From Pseudonocardia bannensis (GTDB lineage: Bacteria > Actinomycetota > Actinomycetes > Mycobacteriales > Pseudonocardiaceae): a stretch of DNA of 59,664 nucleotides. Both the position numbers and the translations under genes were made by a program. The stretch's first letter is position 1; each line of letters starts with the position of its first letter. The notes beneath the pieces are model-generated. The model was not told the origin of the DNA, made no database searches, and worked only from the letters and a program-made list of their open reading frames with translations. The DNA lies in assembly GCF_012911875.1 (NCBI RefSeq), contig NZ_JAAXKZ010000021.1:1-59664 (forward strand). Direction: 5' to 3'. Shown here piece after piece: positions 27,217 through 37,154 of this stretch.

Positions 27217-28455
27217 TCAGACCTTCGTGAACGCCACGGCGACGTTGTGACCGCCGAAGCCGAACGAGTCGCTCACCGCCGCGGTCAGCTCCATCTTGCG
27301 GGGCTCCCCGGCGACCACGTCCAGCTCGACGCCGGGGTCGAGCTCCTCGAGGTTCAGCGTGGCCGGGATGACGCCGTCGCGGATCGACAGCAGCGTGATG
27401 ATGGACTCGACCGACCCGGCCGCACCGACGAGGTGACCCAGCGCCGACTTCGGCGCCGTGAGCACCGGGTGGTCGCCGAGCGCCTTGCGGACCGCACGCG
27501 TCTCGCCCACGTCTCCCGCCACCGTGGAGGTGGCGTGGCAGTTCACGTGCCCGATGTCGGCCGGTTCGAGGCCAGCGTTGCGGACCGCGGCCGCGATGGC
27601 CCGGGACTGCCCGATTCCCTCCGGCTCCGGGCCGGTGATGTGGTAGGCGTCGGCGGTGATCCCGGCGCCGGCCAGCCGGCCGTGCACCGTGGCGCCGCGG
27701 GCGGCGGCGAACTCGGCGCGCTCCAGGACCATGATCCCGGCGCCCTCACCGAGCACGAAGCCGTCGCGGTTGACGTCGAAGGGCCGGGAGGCCCGCTGCG
27801 GGTCGTCGTTGCGCTGGCTCAGCGTCCGGGCCTGCACGAAGCCGGCCACCGTGATGCCGGTGATGCACGCCTCGGCGCCCCCGGCCACCACCACGTCGAC
27901 CTCGCCGGCGCGCAGCAGCCGCAGGGCCCAGGCCAGGGCCTCGGCCCCGGACGCGCACGCCGACACCGGGGCGTGCACCCCACCCTGGGCGCCGAGCTCG
28001 AGGCCGACGTAGGCCGCCGGGCCGTTGGGCATGAGCATCGGCACGGTCAGCGGCGAGACCTTGCGCAGACCGTCGTTCTCCAGCAGGTCGTCCTGGTTGA
28101 GCAGGGTGACCGCGCCGCCGATGCCGGTTCCGATGACGACGGCGAGCCGCTCGGGCTCGACCTGCATGTCCTCGCCGCTGCCCAGCCCGGCGTGCGCCCA
28201 GGCCTCCTTGGCCGCGATCAGCGCGACCTGCTCGCAGCGGTCCATCCGGCGGGCCTGCACCCGCGGCAGCACCTCGGACGGGTCGACGGCCAGCGGCGCG
28301 GCGATCTGCACCGGGAGCTGGTGGCGCTCGACCCATTCGGCGTCGATGCGCCGCACCCCGGAACGGCCTTCGAGGAGCGCGTCCCAGGTCGACGCGACGT
28401 CCCCGCCGAGCGGGGTCGTCGCGCCGAGCCCGGTGACGACGACGTCAGTGCTCAC
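27217..28455 (-). CDS. fabF: Beta-ketoacyl-ACP synthase II FabF (KasA-like)
   Basis: FabF elongates acyl-ACP by condensing it with malonyl-ACP. The 412-residue enzyme has the active Cys167 in PVSACASGAEA, the His of NCHATSTVAGD, and the second His of KSALGHLVGAAG, together with the C-terminal FGFGGHN. GTG start at 28455. It lies 34 bases after acpP and before accD, all on the minus strand. This completes the fabD-fabH-acpP-fabF core of type II fatty acid synthesis. Confidence 0.94.
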   Translation of the reverse strand: MSTDVVVTGLGATTPLGGDVASTWDALLEGRSGVRRIDAEWVERHQLPVQIAAPLAVDPSEVLPRVQARRMDRCEQVALIAAKEAWAHAGLGSGEDMQVEPERLAVVIGTGIGGAVTLLNQDDLLENDGLRKVSPLTVPMLMPNGPAAYVGLELGAQGGVHAPVSACASGAEALAWALRLLRAGEVDVVVAGGAEACITGITVAGFVQARTLSQRNDDPQRASRPFDVNRDGFVLGEGAGIMVLERAEFAAARGATVHGRLAGAGITADAYHITGPEPEGIGQSRAIAAAVRNAGLEPADIGHVNCHATSTVAGDVGETRAVRKALGDHPVLTAPKSALGHLVGAAGSVESIITLLSIRDGVIPATLNLEELDPGVELDVVAGEPRKMELTAAVSDSFGFGGHNVAVAFTKV

Positions 28456-28489
28456 GACGCCACCCTGACGAGCAGGTGTCGTGCCGCCA

Positions 28490-28732
28490 TCACTGGTTCT
28501 TCGCGATGTAGTCCACCGCGTCGCCCACCGTCTTGAGCTCGGCGAGCTGGTCGTCGGGGATCTTCACACCGAACTTGTCCTCCGCCTGCACGGCGATCTC
28601 GACCATCGACAGCGAGTCGATGTCGAGGTCGTCGACGAACGACTTCTCGGCGGTCACGTCGGCGGTGTCGATGCCGGCGACCTCCTCGACGATCTCGGCG
28701 AGGCCGGCGAGGATCTCGGTGTTGTCAGCCAC
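28490..28732 (-). CDS. acpP: Acyl carrier protein
   Basis: An 80-residue acyl carrier protein that holds growing fatty acids on a phosphopantetheine arm. The attachment serine is Ser40 in DLDIDSLSMVE. Acidic helices and length match AcpP/AcpM, although the long C-terminal tail of mycobacterial AcpM is absent. The GTG start at 28732 follows AAGGAG. It sits between fabH and fabF in the operon. Confidence 0.96.
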   Translation of the reverse strand: MADNTEILAGLAEIVEEVAGIDTADVTAEKSFVDDLDIDSLSMVEIAVQAEDKFGVKIPDDQLAELKTVGDAVDYIAKNQ

Positions 28733-28782
28733 GGTGCTTCTCCTTCTGGTGGAAATCCTGGGGTCCGGTGACAGTCGTCGGC

Positions 28783-29772
28783 TCAGGGGCAGACGACGAC
28801 CTGTCCCGCGTAGGACAGGCCTGCCCCGAAGCCTACGAGCAGGACGGTCTCGCCCTTACGCACCCGGCCCTCTGCGCGCATGTGATCCAGTGCGAGCGGG
28901 ATGGAGGCCGAGGACGTGTTGCCCGAGTACACGATGTCGTCGGCCACCCGCATGTCCTCGCGCGCGCCCTTGGCGCGCAGCCGCTTGGCCACCGCCTCGA
29001 CGATGCGCAGGTTGGCCTGGTGCGGCACGAGCACGTCGATGTCGGCGGGGGTGAGGCCGGCCTGCTCGATCGCGCGCAGCGCCACCGGGGCGATCTTCGT
29101 GGTGGCCCACCGGAAGACGGCCTGGCCCTCCTGGTGCAGGGCGTTGTTCTCCGGCAGCACGCGGATGGCGTCGCTCATGTCGCCCGCGCTGCCCCAGGCG
29201 ACGGGCCCGATGCCGACCTGCTCGGTGTTCGATGCCGCGCCGACCACCGCGGCGCCGGCGCCGTCGGCGAAGATGATGCAGGTCGAGCGGTCGTCCCAGT
29301 CGAGCCAGTCGGACAGCTTCTCGGCGCCGATGACCAGCACGTTCTGCGCCGAGCCCGCGCGCACGAGGTCCGACGCGGTGCCGAGGGCGTAGCAGAAGCC
29401 CGCGCACGCGGCGTTGAGGTCGAACGCGCCCGGGGCGGTGGCGCCGATCCGGGCGGCGGTCTGGGCGGCGGCGTTGGGGATCGGGTTCGGCATCGTGCAG
29501 GTCGCGACGATCACCGTGTCCACGTCGGACGCGGTGAGCCCGGAGTCCTTGATGGCACGGGCGCCGGCCTCCGACGCCATGTCGACGAGGCTCAGATCGG
29601 CGGGGGCGATGCGACGTTCGGCGATCCCGACGCGCTCGCGGATCCACTGGTCGCTGGTCTCGACCCGCTCCGCCAGGTCGTCGTTGGTCACCACGTTCTC
29701 GGGCTGGAAGCTGCCGAGGCCCAGGATGCGGGCGCCGGGGGCGCCCGGGGCGAGCCGGAACGCCGGGCTCAT
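28783..29772 (-). CDS. fabH: Beta-ketoacyl-ACP synthase III FabH
   Basis: FabH starts each fatty acid by condensing an acyl-CoA primer with malonyl-ACP, and its primer choice sets straight or branched chains. The 329-residue enzyme has Cys123 in LNAACAGFCYAL, the His of VPHQANLRI and the Asn of YSGNTSSASIP. The ATG at 29772 overlaps the fabD stop by four bases (ATGA), indicating translational coupling; the frame upstream of it is inside fabD and is not coding. Confidence 0.95.
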   Translation of the reverse strand: MSPAFRLAPGAPGARILGLGSFQPENVVTNDDLAERVETSDQWIRERVGIAERRIAPADLSLVDMASEAGARAIKDSGLTASDVDTVIVATCTMPNPIPNAAAQTAARIGATAPGAFDLNAACAGFCYALGTASDLVRAGSAQNVLVIGAEKLSDWLDWDDRSTCIIFADGAGAAVVGAASNTEQVGIGPVAWGSAGDMSDAIRVLPENNALHQEGQAVFRWATTKIAPVALRAIEQAGLTPADIDVLVPHQANLRIVEAVAKRLRAKGAREDMRVADDIVYSGNTSSASIPLALDHMRAEGRVRKGETVLLVGFGAGLSYAGQVVVCP

Positions 29773-30701
29773 GACCGGCCCCCGGTGTGCTCGGCGATGA
29801 GCTCGACGGCGGCGTCGAGGTCGTCGGGGGTCTTGAGGGCGAGCGTCGCGGTGCCCTTGAGCTCGCGCTTCACCAGCCCCACCAGCGTTCCCGCCGGCGG
29901 CAGTTCGATGACCGCGGTCACCCCCAGCTCGCGCAACGTGGCCATGCACTCGTCCCAACGGACCGGACGGGTCACCTGGGCGACCAGCCGGCTCAGCGCG
30001 TCGGTTCCCGTCGTGACGACCGTGCCGTCCGCGTTCGACAGCAGGGGCCGGTGCGGATCGGCCGGGTCGATCGATTCCGCGTGTGCGCGCAGGGCCTCCT
30101 CGGCCGGGGCCATGAATCGGGTGTGGAACGCCCCGGCCACGGGCAGCCCGATCACGCGGGCCCGCTCCGGCGGGTCCTCGGCCAGCGCGGCCAGCGCCCC
30201 GGTCGGCCCGGCGGCGACGATCTGGCCGGCGCCGTTGCGGTTGGCCGGGTCGAGCCCGAGTTCGTCCAGCCGCGCGACGACCTCGTCGGCCTTGCCGCCG
30301 AGCACCGCGCTCATCCCGGTGGACTCCAGCGCACACGCGGCGGCCATCTCCCGGCCGCGGACGGCGGCCAGGGCGACCGCGGCGTCGGGGGAGAGGACCC
30401 CGGCGACGGCGGCCGCGGCGAGCTCACCCACGGAGTGACCTGCGGTGGGGGCTCCCGCCGGCAGATCGATCTTGGCGGCGAGCCGCTGGGCCGCCAGCAG
30501 CGCGGTCGCGACGACCAGCGGCTGGGTCACGGCCGTGTCCTTGATCTCGTCCGCGTCGGCGGTGGTGCCGAGCCGGCGCAGGTCCATCCCCGTGGCCTCG
30601 GCCCACGCGTCGAGCGTGCGCTCAGCGGCGGGATCGTCCAACCAGGGGGAGAGCATGCCGGGGGTCTGGGAACCCTGACCGGGCGCGAGGAACGCGATCA
30701 C
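29769..30701 (-). CDS. fabD: Malonyl-CoA:ACP malonyltransferase FabD
   Basis: FabD loads malonate from CoA onto acyl carrier protein. The 310-residue product starts VIAFLAPGQGSQTPGM at a GTG (30701), the conserved FabD N-terminus. Ser90 in GHSVGELAA is the nucleophile, preceded by TQPLVVAT and followed by VRGREMA; the histidine of VAGAFHTRFM completes the site. The ribosome site is weak, and a TTG four codons upstream is possible. It is the first gene of the fab operon; a TTGGAGG-TTT-CCTCCAA inverted repeat lies about 70 bases upstream. Confidence 0.93.
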   Translation of the reverse strand: MIAFLAPGQGSQTPGMLSPWLDDPAAERTLDAWAEATGMDLRRLGTTADADEIKDTAVTQPLVVATALLAAQRLAAKIDLPAGAPTAGHSVGELAAAAVAGVLSPDAAVALAAVRGREMAAACALESTGMSAVLGGKADEVVARLDELGLDPANRNGAGQIVAAGPTGALAALAEDPPERARVIGLPVAGAFHTRFMAPAEEALRAHAESIDPADPHRPLLSNADGTVVTTGTDALSRLVAQVTRPVRWDECMATLRELGVTAVIELPPAGTLVGLVKRELKGTATLALKTPDDLDAAVELIAEHTGGRS

Positions 30702-30769
30702 GTCCGCGAGCAAACACCGGTCCGGCCCGTGGGCGGCATACCGCCACGTACCAACTCGACCGCGCGGCT

Positions 30770-30786
30770 TTGGAGGTTTCCTCCAA
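30770..30786. promoter_or_regulatory. Inverted repeat in the fabD promoter region
   Basis: TTGGAGG-TTT-CCTCCAA is a perfect 7-bp inverted repeat located between fasR and fabD, about 70 bases before the fabD start. It may be the binding site of the PucR-type regulator encoded just upstream or, less likely given its low GC for this genome, a weak terminator of that gene. Confidence 0.5.
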
Positions 30787-30884
30787 TTCCTGAGCTCTGG
30801 GCTGAGCTTCAGCCGGGTCACACGCAGGTGCCTTTGTAGGGTCGAACAGGTGACGGTGGGGCTGAGTCGCGGCTTCGTCGCAGC

Positions 30885-32168
30885 TCAGAGCGTTGTCGGT
30901 TGCTCGCCGGACCGGGCCGCGGCCTGGAGCCGGCCGGCGACGAGCGCCGTCCGGAGCACCAGCGCGTCGCGCGGATCGGTGGGTGTGCGGCCCGTGAGAT
31001 CACTCACGCGCCGCAGCCGGTAACGCACGGTGTTGGGGTGCACGAACAACGCCCGGGCGCACGACTCCAGGGCACTGCCGCCCTCCAGATAGGCGGCCAG
31101 CGTGCGCAGCAGCTCGCCACCGGCGTCCTCGAGCGGGACGACGACGGACTCCACGAGCTGACGGTGCGCCTCCGGGTCGCCCGACATCGCACGCTCCGGC
31201 AGCAGATCCTCGGCGTCGACCGGACGGGGCGCCTCCGGCCAGCCCGGAGCGGCCCGCAGCGCGGCGAGCGCGTCCCGGGCGCTGGCGTGCGCCCCGGCCA
31301 GGTTCGCGGTCACCGGCCCCATCACCACGGGCCCGGGCCCGAAGTCCTCCGCCAGCCGTCCGATGGGCTGCGGCGCGGAGTGCGGAGCGGCCTCGGGCCG
31401 GCCCGGCGGCCGCTCCCCGCCCGGACGCGGCTCGGACAGCAGCACCACCAGCCGGCTGCCCTGCACGCCGACCAGCACCGATCGCCCGATCCGGGCGGCG
31501 TGGCGGCGCAGCTCCCCGAGGCGTTCCGGCGGGTTGTCGACCGGTGCACTGCCGACCAGGACCCGGACGGCCGCCGCCGGGTCCCAGCCCAGCGCCGCGG
31601 CCCGGGAGACCAGTGCGTCGTCGGCATCGCCGCGCACCACCCCGTCGACGACGAGGGCCTCCAGGCGGGCGTCCCAGGCCCCCCTGGACTCGGCCGCGCT
31701 CGCGTAGACCGTGGCGGCGGCGAAGGCGATCTCGCGGCCGAAGCGCAGCACCGCCTCGGCGAGCACCCGGTACTCCGCCTCGTCGGCGGCGAGCGGGGGC
31801 AGCCGCTGCTCGAAGACCTCGGTGGCGATGCGCACCAGGTCGACGGTCTGGCGCAGGCTGAGCCGCCGGGCCAGGTCACGCGGGGCGATGCGGAACGCCT
31901 CGGCGGTGAGGCGGATCGTCTCCGACGGCTCGCCCAGCCAGGCGACGAAGTTGCTCACCCCGGTCTGGGTCACGAGCAGGACGCCGGCGCGCTGGTCCGC
32001 CGGCAGCCGCTCGAACCACGGCTGGCGCTCCTCCATCGCCGCGAGGCACGCGCTGGCCAGGCCGCCTGCGGCGAGTTCGAGGCGGCGCAGGGTCGCGGTC
32101 GACACGCCGGTCGGCACGGGCCGGACCGGGGTTGCGCCGACCTCTGCGTGACTCACGTCCGGCAGCAT
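30885..32168 (-). CDS. fasR: PucR-type regulator of fatty acid synthesis (FasR-like)
   Basis: A 427-residue transcription factor. The N-terminal and middle regions are helical (a GGDEF-like divergent CdaR/PucR domain), and the C-terminal PucR HTH reads GSALESCARALFVHPNTVRYRLRRVSDLTG in two parts. In Streptomyces the protein in this position, FasR, activates the fabDHPF operon. Here it lies directly upstream of fabD on the same strand, 183 bases away. The ATG at 32168 gives MLPDVSHAEVG; the open frame extends further upstream into the divergent promoter. Confidence 0.85.
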   Translation of the reverse strand: MLPDVSHAEVGATPVRPVPTGVSTATLRRLELAAGGLASACLAAMEERQPWFERLPADQRAGVLLVTQTGVSNFVAWLGEPSETIRLTAEAFRIAPRDLARRLSLRQTVDLVRIATEVFEQRLPPLAADEAEYRVLAEAVLRFGREIAFAAATVYASAAESRGAWDARLEALVVDGVVRGDADDALVSRAAALGWDPAAAVRVLVGSAPVDNPPERLGELRRHAARIGRSVLVGVQGSRLVVLLSEPRPGGERPPGRPEAAPHSAPQPIGRLAEDFGPGPVVMGPVTANLAGAHASARDALAALRAAPGWPEAPRPVDAEDLLPERAMSGDPEAHRQLVESVVVPLEDAGGELLRTLAAYLEGGSALESCARALFVHPNTVRYRLRRVSDLTGRTPTDPRDALVLRTALVAGRLQAAARSGEQPTTL

Positions 32169-32257
32169 GGCACGCGGGTAGGGCCCGGGGGGAACAACGG
32201 GCCGGACCAGGTTGTTGCGGGTGCAACGACCGCGGTTCACGTACGGGAGGTCATCCG

Positions 32258-33040
32258 ATGACGCAGCAACGTTCGACCACGTTGGTCCCCTCGACGGACA
32301 TCCGGCGGGCCGGCGACCGGGCGCACACCGGGATCGGCTGGCTGGACTCGCGGCACAGCTTCTCCTTCGGCCACCATTACGACCCGGCGAACACCCACTT
32401 CGGGCTGCTGCTCGTCAGCAACGACGACGTGGTCCGCGCCGGCACCGGATTCGAGACCCATCCGCACCGCGACATGGAGATCGTCACCTGGGTGCTCGAA
32501 GGATCGCTCGTGCACCAGGATTCGACCGGCCGTTCCGGACTGATCTACCCGGGCCTGGCCCAGCGGATGAGTGCCGGCTCGGGGATCCTGCACTCGGAGA
32601 AGAACGACTCCTGGCGCCTCGACGGCGCCGCGCCCCGGCACGACGACGACGTGCACTTCGTGCAGATGTGGGTGGTGCCCGACACCGAGGGGATCACCCC
32701 GGGTTACGAGCAACTCGACATCTCCGGCCCGCTGGACTCCGGAGATCTCGTCGTCGTCGCCTCGGGCATGCCGAGGCACGCCGATGACCGGGCCATCTCG
32801 ATCCGGCAGCAGCACGCGGCCCTGTACGCCGCGAGGCTGCGCCCGGCCGGGGCCACGGCACTGCCGAACGCGCCGCTCGTGCACCTGTTCGTGGCCCGCG
32901 GCTCGGTCGACCTCGAGGGGGCAGGTTCCCTGCACACCGGGGACGCCGCACGCGTGACCGTGAGCGATGGACAGCGGATCACCGCGGGAGCCGATGGCGC
33001 CGAGGTGCTCGTCTGGGAGATGCACTCCACGATCGCATGA
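32258..33040 (+). CDS. Pirin family protein (short type)
   Basis: A 260-residue pirin-like bicupin of the YhhW type. Metal ligands are visible in the N-terminal cupin: FETHPHRDMEIVTWVLEG and SGILHSEKND (HPHRDME and HSE). RHSFSFGHHYDP is the family N-terminal motif. The ATG at 32258 follows GGGAGG by eight bases. Divergent from fasR with about 90 bases between them. YhhW-type pirins degrade quercetin in vitro; the natural role is unknown. Confidence 0.92.
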   Translation: MTQQRSTTLVPSTDIRRAGDRAHTGIGWLDSRHSFSFGHHYDPANTHFGLLLVSNDDVVRAGTGFETHPHRDMEIVTWVLEGSLVHQDSTGRSGLIYPGLAQRMSAGSGILHSEKNDSWRLDGAAPRHDDDVHFVQMWVVPDTEGITPGYEQLDISGPLDSGDLVVVASGMPRHADDRAISIRQQHAALYAARLRPAGATALPNAPLVHLFVARGSVDLEGAGSLHTGDAARVTVSDGQRITAGADGAEVLVWEMHSTIA

Positions 33041-33243
33041 CCCCGGAGCTCACGGGCCGAGGTACAGAAGGGCTCGGCCCCGTAACGCCACCGGGGCGAG
33101 GGGCACAGTAATCCCATGATCACCCGAGCGGCTACCGGTGGGCGGCCGCCCGGGCGACCGGGTGACTCGTCGCCGCCCGACCTCGCGCCGCCGGGCGGCC
33201 GGGTGGGCGACGGAGAGCGGGTGCGCGCCGTGTACGCGCCCGC

Positions 33244-33450
33244 TCAGCCGAGGGGCGTGACCTTGGTGGCCTGCGGGCCCTTCTGGCCCTGCTCGATGTC
33301 GAACGAAACGCGCTGACCCTCATCGAGGCTCTTGTAACCGTTGGTCTGGATCGCGGAGTAGTGGACGAACACATCCGCTCCGCCACCGTCGGGAGCGAGG
33401 AAGCCGTAGCCCTTCTCGCTGTTGAACCACTTGACGGTGCCCTCTGCCAT
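33244..33450 (-). CDS. cspA: Cold shock protein
   Basis: A 68-residue cold-shock domain protein that binds single-stranded RNA/DNA. RNP1 KGYGFLAPD and RNP2 DVFVHYSAI are intact, and length matches actinobacterial CspA. The ATG at 33450 ([14 protein letters not shown]) has GAGGAGAG upstream. About 290 bases without a gene separate it from aceE; these contain the cspA leader and the aceE terminator. Confidence 0.96.
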   Translation of the reverse strand: MAEGTVKWFNSEKGYGFLAPDGGGADVFVHYSAIQTNGYKSLDEGQRVSFDIEQGQKGPQATKVTPLG

Positions 33451-33689
33451 TCTTGCTCTCCTCGTACCTGGTGCCGGGGCACTCGCCCCCGGCATCGCGC
33501 CGCCTGGTCGCTACGGTCCGCGTCCAAGTCGGGACGCCTTTCCGCGATCACGCGAGGTCGGCGTCGGGCGGAGCGTACCGTGTGTTTCCGCTTCTGCCGA
33601 GAGTCATCAACCTGTGGATTTATGTCGGGTCTGTACCGCTCTCACGGTGTGTCATTGCACGTTGACGCGTCGGCACGACGACCACGCGC

Positions 33690-33724
33690 GACCGTCCCGG
33701 GACCGAACGGTCTCCGGGACGGTC
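33690..33724 (-). terminator. Terminator downstream of aceE
   Basis: A perfect 11-bp stem (GACCGTCCCGG at 33690-33700 with its complement at 33714-33724) and a 13-base loop lie 14 bases past the aceE stop on the minus strand. Confidence 0.8.
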
Positions 33725-33737
33725 GCGGACGGTGACC

Positions 33738-36530
33738 TCAGGCGTCGCCGGAATCGCTCGTCTGCGGGCCGGCGGCCTGCGGGTCGTCGATGCGGTACTT
33801 CGCCGCGGCCTCCGCGACGACGGCTCGGTCCACCTCGCCGCGCGCGGCGAGCGTGCCCAGCGCCGCGACGGTGATCGACTCGGCGTCCACGGCGAAGTGC
33901 CGGCGGACGGCCGGGCGGGTGTCGGACAGCCCGAACCCGTCGGTGCCGAGTGTGCTGAACGGCGCCGGCACCCATTGCCGGACCAGGTCGGGCACCGCCC
34001 GCATCCAGTCCGACACCGCGACGACAGGAGCGTCCGCGTTGTCGCCCCCGCCCAGCTTCTGCTGGATGTAGGGCACCTTCGGCTCGGCCTCGGGGTGCAC
34101 CAGGTTGTGGTGCTCGGCCTCGACGCCGTCGCGGCGCAGCTCGCCCCACGACGTCACCGACCACACCTCGGCACCGACGCCCCACTGCTCGGCGAGCATG
34201 TCGCGCGCCCGGAGCGCCCACGGCAGGGCGACGCCGGAGGCGAGCAGCCGGACCTGCGGGCCCTGCTCGCGATTCGTGCCCACGTAGCGGTAGATGCCCT
34301 TCAGCAGGCCCTCGACGTCGAGGTTCTCCGGCTCGGCGGGCTGCACGTACGGCTCGTTGTAGACCGTCAGGTAGTACATGACGTTCTCGCCGGCTCCGTC
34401 CGGGCCCGACTCGCCGTACATCCGGCGCAGGCCGTCGCGCACGATGTGCGCCACCTCGAAGGAGAACGCCGGGTCGTAGGCGACCACCGCCGGGTTGGTG
34501 CTGGCCAGCACCAGCGAGTGCCCGTCGTTGTGCTGCAGGCCCTCACCGGTCAGCGTGGTCCGCCCCGCGGTGGCCCCGACCAGGAAGCCGCGGGCCATCT
34601 GGTCGGCCGCTGCCCAGATCGAGTCACCGGTGCGCTGGAAGCCGAACATCGAGTAGAAGACGTAGACCGGGATCATCGGCTCGCCGTGCGTGGCGTAGGA
34701 CGTGCCCGCCGCGGTGAACGAGCCCACCGAGCCGGCCTCGTTGATGCCCTCGTGCAGTAGCTGGCCCTGCTCGGACTCCTTGTAGGCCAGCATCAGCGAC
34801 GCGTCCACGGACGTGTACTGCTGCCCGTGCGGGTTGTAGATCTTCTGGGTCGGGAACATCGAGTCCATCCCGAACGTGCGCGCCTCGTCCGGGATGATCG
34901 GCACGAACCGGCCGCCGATCTCCGGGTCCTTGACCAGCTCGCGCAGCAGCCGGACGAAGGCCATGGTGGTGGCCACCTCCTGCTTGCCCGAGCCGCGGCG
35001 GACCACGTCGTAGATCTTGTCCCCGGGCAGCACCAACGGCTTGGAGCGGACCCGGCGCTGCGGCACCGGGCCGCCGAGCGCGCGGCGGCGCTCGAGCATG
35101 TACTGGATCTCCGGGGCGTCCTCGCCGGGGTGGTAGTACGGCGGCAGGTACGGGTCACGCTCGAGTTCGGAGTCGGGGATCGGGATGCGCTGCTCGTCGC
35201 GGAACTGCTTGAGGTCGTCCAGCGAGAGCTTCTTCATCTGGTGCGTGGCGTTGCGACCGGCGAAGTGCGAGCCCAGGCCGTACCCCTTGATCGTCTTGGC
35301 CAGGATCACCGTCGGCTGGCCGTGGTGCTCCAGCGCGGCGGCGTAGGCGGCGTAGACCTTGCGGTAGTCGTGCCCGCCACGCTTGAGCCCCCAGATCTGG
35401 TCGTCCGAGAGCGGCTTGACCAGCTCCTTGGTCCGCGGGTCGCGGCCGAAGAAGTGCTCGCGGACGAAGGCGCCGTCGTTGGCCTTGTAGGTCTGGTAGT
35501 CGCCGTCGGGCGTGGTGTTCATGAGGTTGATCAGGGCGCCGTCACGGTCGGCGTGCAGCAGGGCGTCCCACTCCCGACCCCAGATCACCTTGATCACGTT
35601 CCAGCCGGCGCCCCGGAAGAACGACTCCAGCTCCTGGATGATCTTGCCGTTGCCGCGGACCGGGCCGTCGAGGCGCTGCAGGTTGCAGTTCACCACGAAG
35701 GTGAGGTTGTCCAGGCCCTCGGTCGCCGCGACGTGGATGAGCCCGCGGGACTCCGGCTCGTCCATCTCGCCGTCGCCGAGGAATGCCCACACGTGCTGGT
35801 CGCTGGTGTCGCTGAAGCCGCGCGCGCCCAGGTACCGGTTGAACCGGGCCTGCATGATCGCGTTCATCGGGCCGAGCCCCATCGAGACGGTGGGGAACTC
35901 CCAGAAGTCGGGCATCAGCCGCGGGTGCGGGTAGGAGGGCAGGCCGTGGCCGGGGCCGCCGTGGCTGAGCTCCTGGCGGAACCCGTCGAGGCGGTCCGAG
36001 GTCAGCCGGCCCTCGAGGTAGGCGCGGGCGTAGACGCCGGGGGAGGCGTGGCCCTGGATGTAGATCTGGTCTCCACCGCTCGGGTGATCTTTGCCCCGGA
36101 AGAAGTGGTTGAACCCGACCTCGTAGAGCGTCGCGGACGAGGCGTAGCTCGAGATGTGCCCGCCGACGCTGATGCCCGGCCGTTGTGCGCGGTGCACCGT
36201 CATCGCCGCGTTCCACCGGATCCAGCGGCGGTACGCGCGTTCGGCTTCCTCGTCGCCGGGGAACCACGGCTCGCGGTCGGTGGGGATGGTGTTCACATAG
36301 TCCGTGCTGGTCAGCGACGGGACGCCGACGTGGCGCTCACGGGCGCGCTGCAGCATGCGGAGCATCAGGTAGCGGGCGCGCTGCTGCCCGGCGGCGTCGA
36401 GGACCGCGTCGAAGGAGTCCAGCCACTCGGCCGTCTCCTCGGGATCGATGTCCGGGAGGTGGGCTGCGAGCCCGTCCCGGATGACGTGCACCCGGCGAGG
36501 GGTGTCGCTGTTGGTGGTCGGCCCGGTCAA
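33738..36530 (-). CDS. aceE: Pyruvate dehydrogenase E1, homodimeric type
   Basis: AceE decarboxylates pyruvate with thiamine diphosphate and passes the acetyl group to the E2 lipoyl domain. The 930-residue protein has the homodimeric E1 length. The TPP motif runs [12 protein letters not shown] to [15 protein letters not shown]. Other hallmarks: [36 protein letters not shown], and [12 protein letters not shown]. The start is a TTG at 36530 with AGGGAGA nearby; this makes start efficiency modest. E2 and E3 genes are not in the window. A 21-base inverted repeat lies in the divergent promoter shared with the DUF3052 gene. Confidence 0.96.
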   Translation of the reverse strand: MTGPTTNSDTPRRVHVIRDGLAAHLPDIDPEETAEWLDSFDAVLDAAGQQRARYLMLRMLQRARERHVGVPSLTSTDYVNTIPTDREPWFPGDEEAERAYRRWIRWNAAMTVHRAQRPGISVGGHISSYASSATLYEVGFNHFFRGKDHPSGGDQIYIQGHASPGVYARAYLEGRLTSDRLDGFRQELSHGGPGHGLPSYPHPRLMPDFWEFPTVSMGLGPMNAIMQARFNRYLGARGFSDTSDQHVWAFLGDGEMDEPESRGLIHVAATEGLDNLTFVVNCNLQRLDGPVRGNGKIIQELESFFRGAGWNVIKVIWGREWDALLHADRDGALINLMNTTPDGDYQTYKANDGAFVREHFFGRDPRTKELVKPLSDDQIWGLKRGGHDYRKVYAAYAAALEHHGQPTVILAKTIKGYGLGSHFAGRNATHQMKKLSLDDLKQFRDEQRIPIPDSELERDPYLPPYYHPGEDAPEIQYMLERRRALGGPVPQRRVRSKPLVLPGDKIYDVVRRGSGKQEVATTMAFVRLLRELVKDPEIGGRFVPIIPDEARTFGMDSMFPTQKIYNPHGQQYTSVDASLMLAYKESEQGQLLHEGINEAGSVGSFTAAGTSYATHGEPMIPVYVFYSMFGFQRTGDSIWAAADQMARGFLVGATAGRTTLTGEGLQHNDGHSLVLASTNPAVVAYDPAFSFEVAHIVRDGLRRMYGESGPDGAGENVMYYLTVYNEPYVQPAEPENLDVEGLLKGIYRYVGTNREQGPQVRLLASGVALPWALRARDMLAEQWGVGAEVWSVTSWGELRRDGVEAEHHNLVHPEAEPKVPYIQQKLGGGDNADAPVVAVSDWMRAVPDLVRQWVPAPFSTLGTDGFGLSDTRPAVRRHFAVDAESITVAALGTLAARGEVDRAVVAEAAAKYRIDDPQAAGPQTSDSGDA

Positions 36531-36646
36531 GGGATCTCCCTGCGTGGCGTTGTTCGAGGTCGGTTCTGTTCTTGCGGGTGTGCCCCCTATCGTGCCCCTC
36601 TGCCGCGTGATCTCGAAACGGCGGTTGCGCGGGGCTGTGTCGGCGT

Positions 36647-36667
36647 GTTCGGATTCCGCATCCGAAC
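36647..36667. promoter_or_regulatory. Inverted repeat in aceE/DUF3052 divergent promoter
   Basis: GTTCGGAT at 36647-36654 and ATCCGAAC at 36660-36667 form a perfect 8-bp inverted repeat with a 5-base spacer. It is 117 bases upstream of aceE and 53 bases upstream of the DUF3052 gene, so it could be an operator for either or both. Confidence 0.45.
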
Positions 36668-36719
36668 TCGGTCAGCGCGCCTGGTCCGAGGGAACTCGAG
36701 AGCGAAAAGGGGTACACGC

Positions 36720-37154
36720 GTGGTCGCCGCGGAAGATGCCGGACGCACGTCCGACATCGCGGGCAAGCTCGGCATCGAGCCGGGCATGGTCGTCCAGGAA
36801 CTCGGTTGGGACTCCGACGTCGACGAGGCGGTGCGTGACGCCGTCGAGGAACGTAGCGGGGACGAGCTGCTCGACGAGGATGCGGTCGACGTCATCGACG
36901 TCGTGCTGCTGTGGTTCCGGGAGGGCGACGGCGATCTCGTCGACGCCCTGGTCGATGCCCGCGGCTCGCTCGCCGACAGCGGTGTGGTCTGGGTGCTGAC
37001 GCCCAAGACCGGCCGCCCGGGACACCTCGAGCCCAGCGAGATCGCCGAGGCTGCGCCGACCGCAGGGCTCGCGCAGACCTCCAACGTGAGCGTGAGCGAG
37101 GACTGGGCCGGCGCCCGGCTGGCAGCGCCGAAGACGGGCAAGTCCAAGCGCTGA
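36720..37154 (+). CDS. DUF3052 family protein
   Basis: A 144-residue conserved actinobacterial protein of unknown function, always found near aceE in related genomes. It starts VVAAEDAGRTSDIAGKLGI at a GTG (36720) with AAAAGGGG upstream, and contains VQELGWDSDVDEAVRDAVEE and DVVLLWFREGDGDLVDALVD. The very acidic centre and basic C-terminus (KTGKSKR) are typical. The long plus-strand frame that continues upstream runs antisense through aceE and is not coding. Cytoplasmic. Confidence 0.9.
   Translation: MVAAEDAGRTSDIAGKLGIEPGMVVQELGWDSDVDEAVRDAVEERSGDELLDEDAVDVIDVVLLWFREGDGDLVDALVDARGSLADSGVVWVLTPKTGRPGHLEPSEIAEAAPTAGLAQTSNVSVSEDWAGARLAAPKTGKSKR

Noticed and set aside
25543..28536. 997-codon plus-strand frame opposite accD6-fabF
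   Set aside because: Antisense shadow of two well-supported enzymes; low-complexity His/Arg/Gly translation.
34827..36700. Long plus-strand open frame antisense to aceE (part of a 775-codon frame)
   Set aside because: Its only credible part is the DUF3052 gene at its end; the rest is the mirror of aceE codons, with no domain and no ribosome site.
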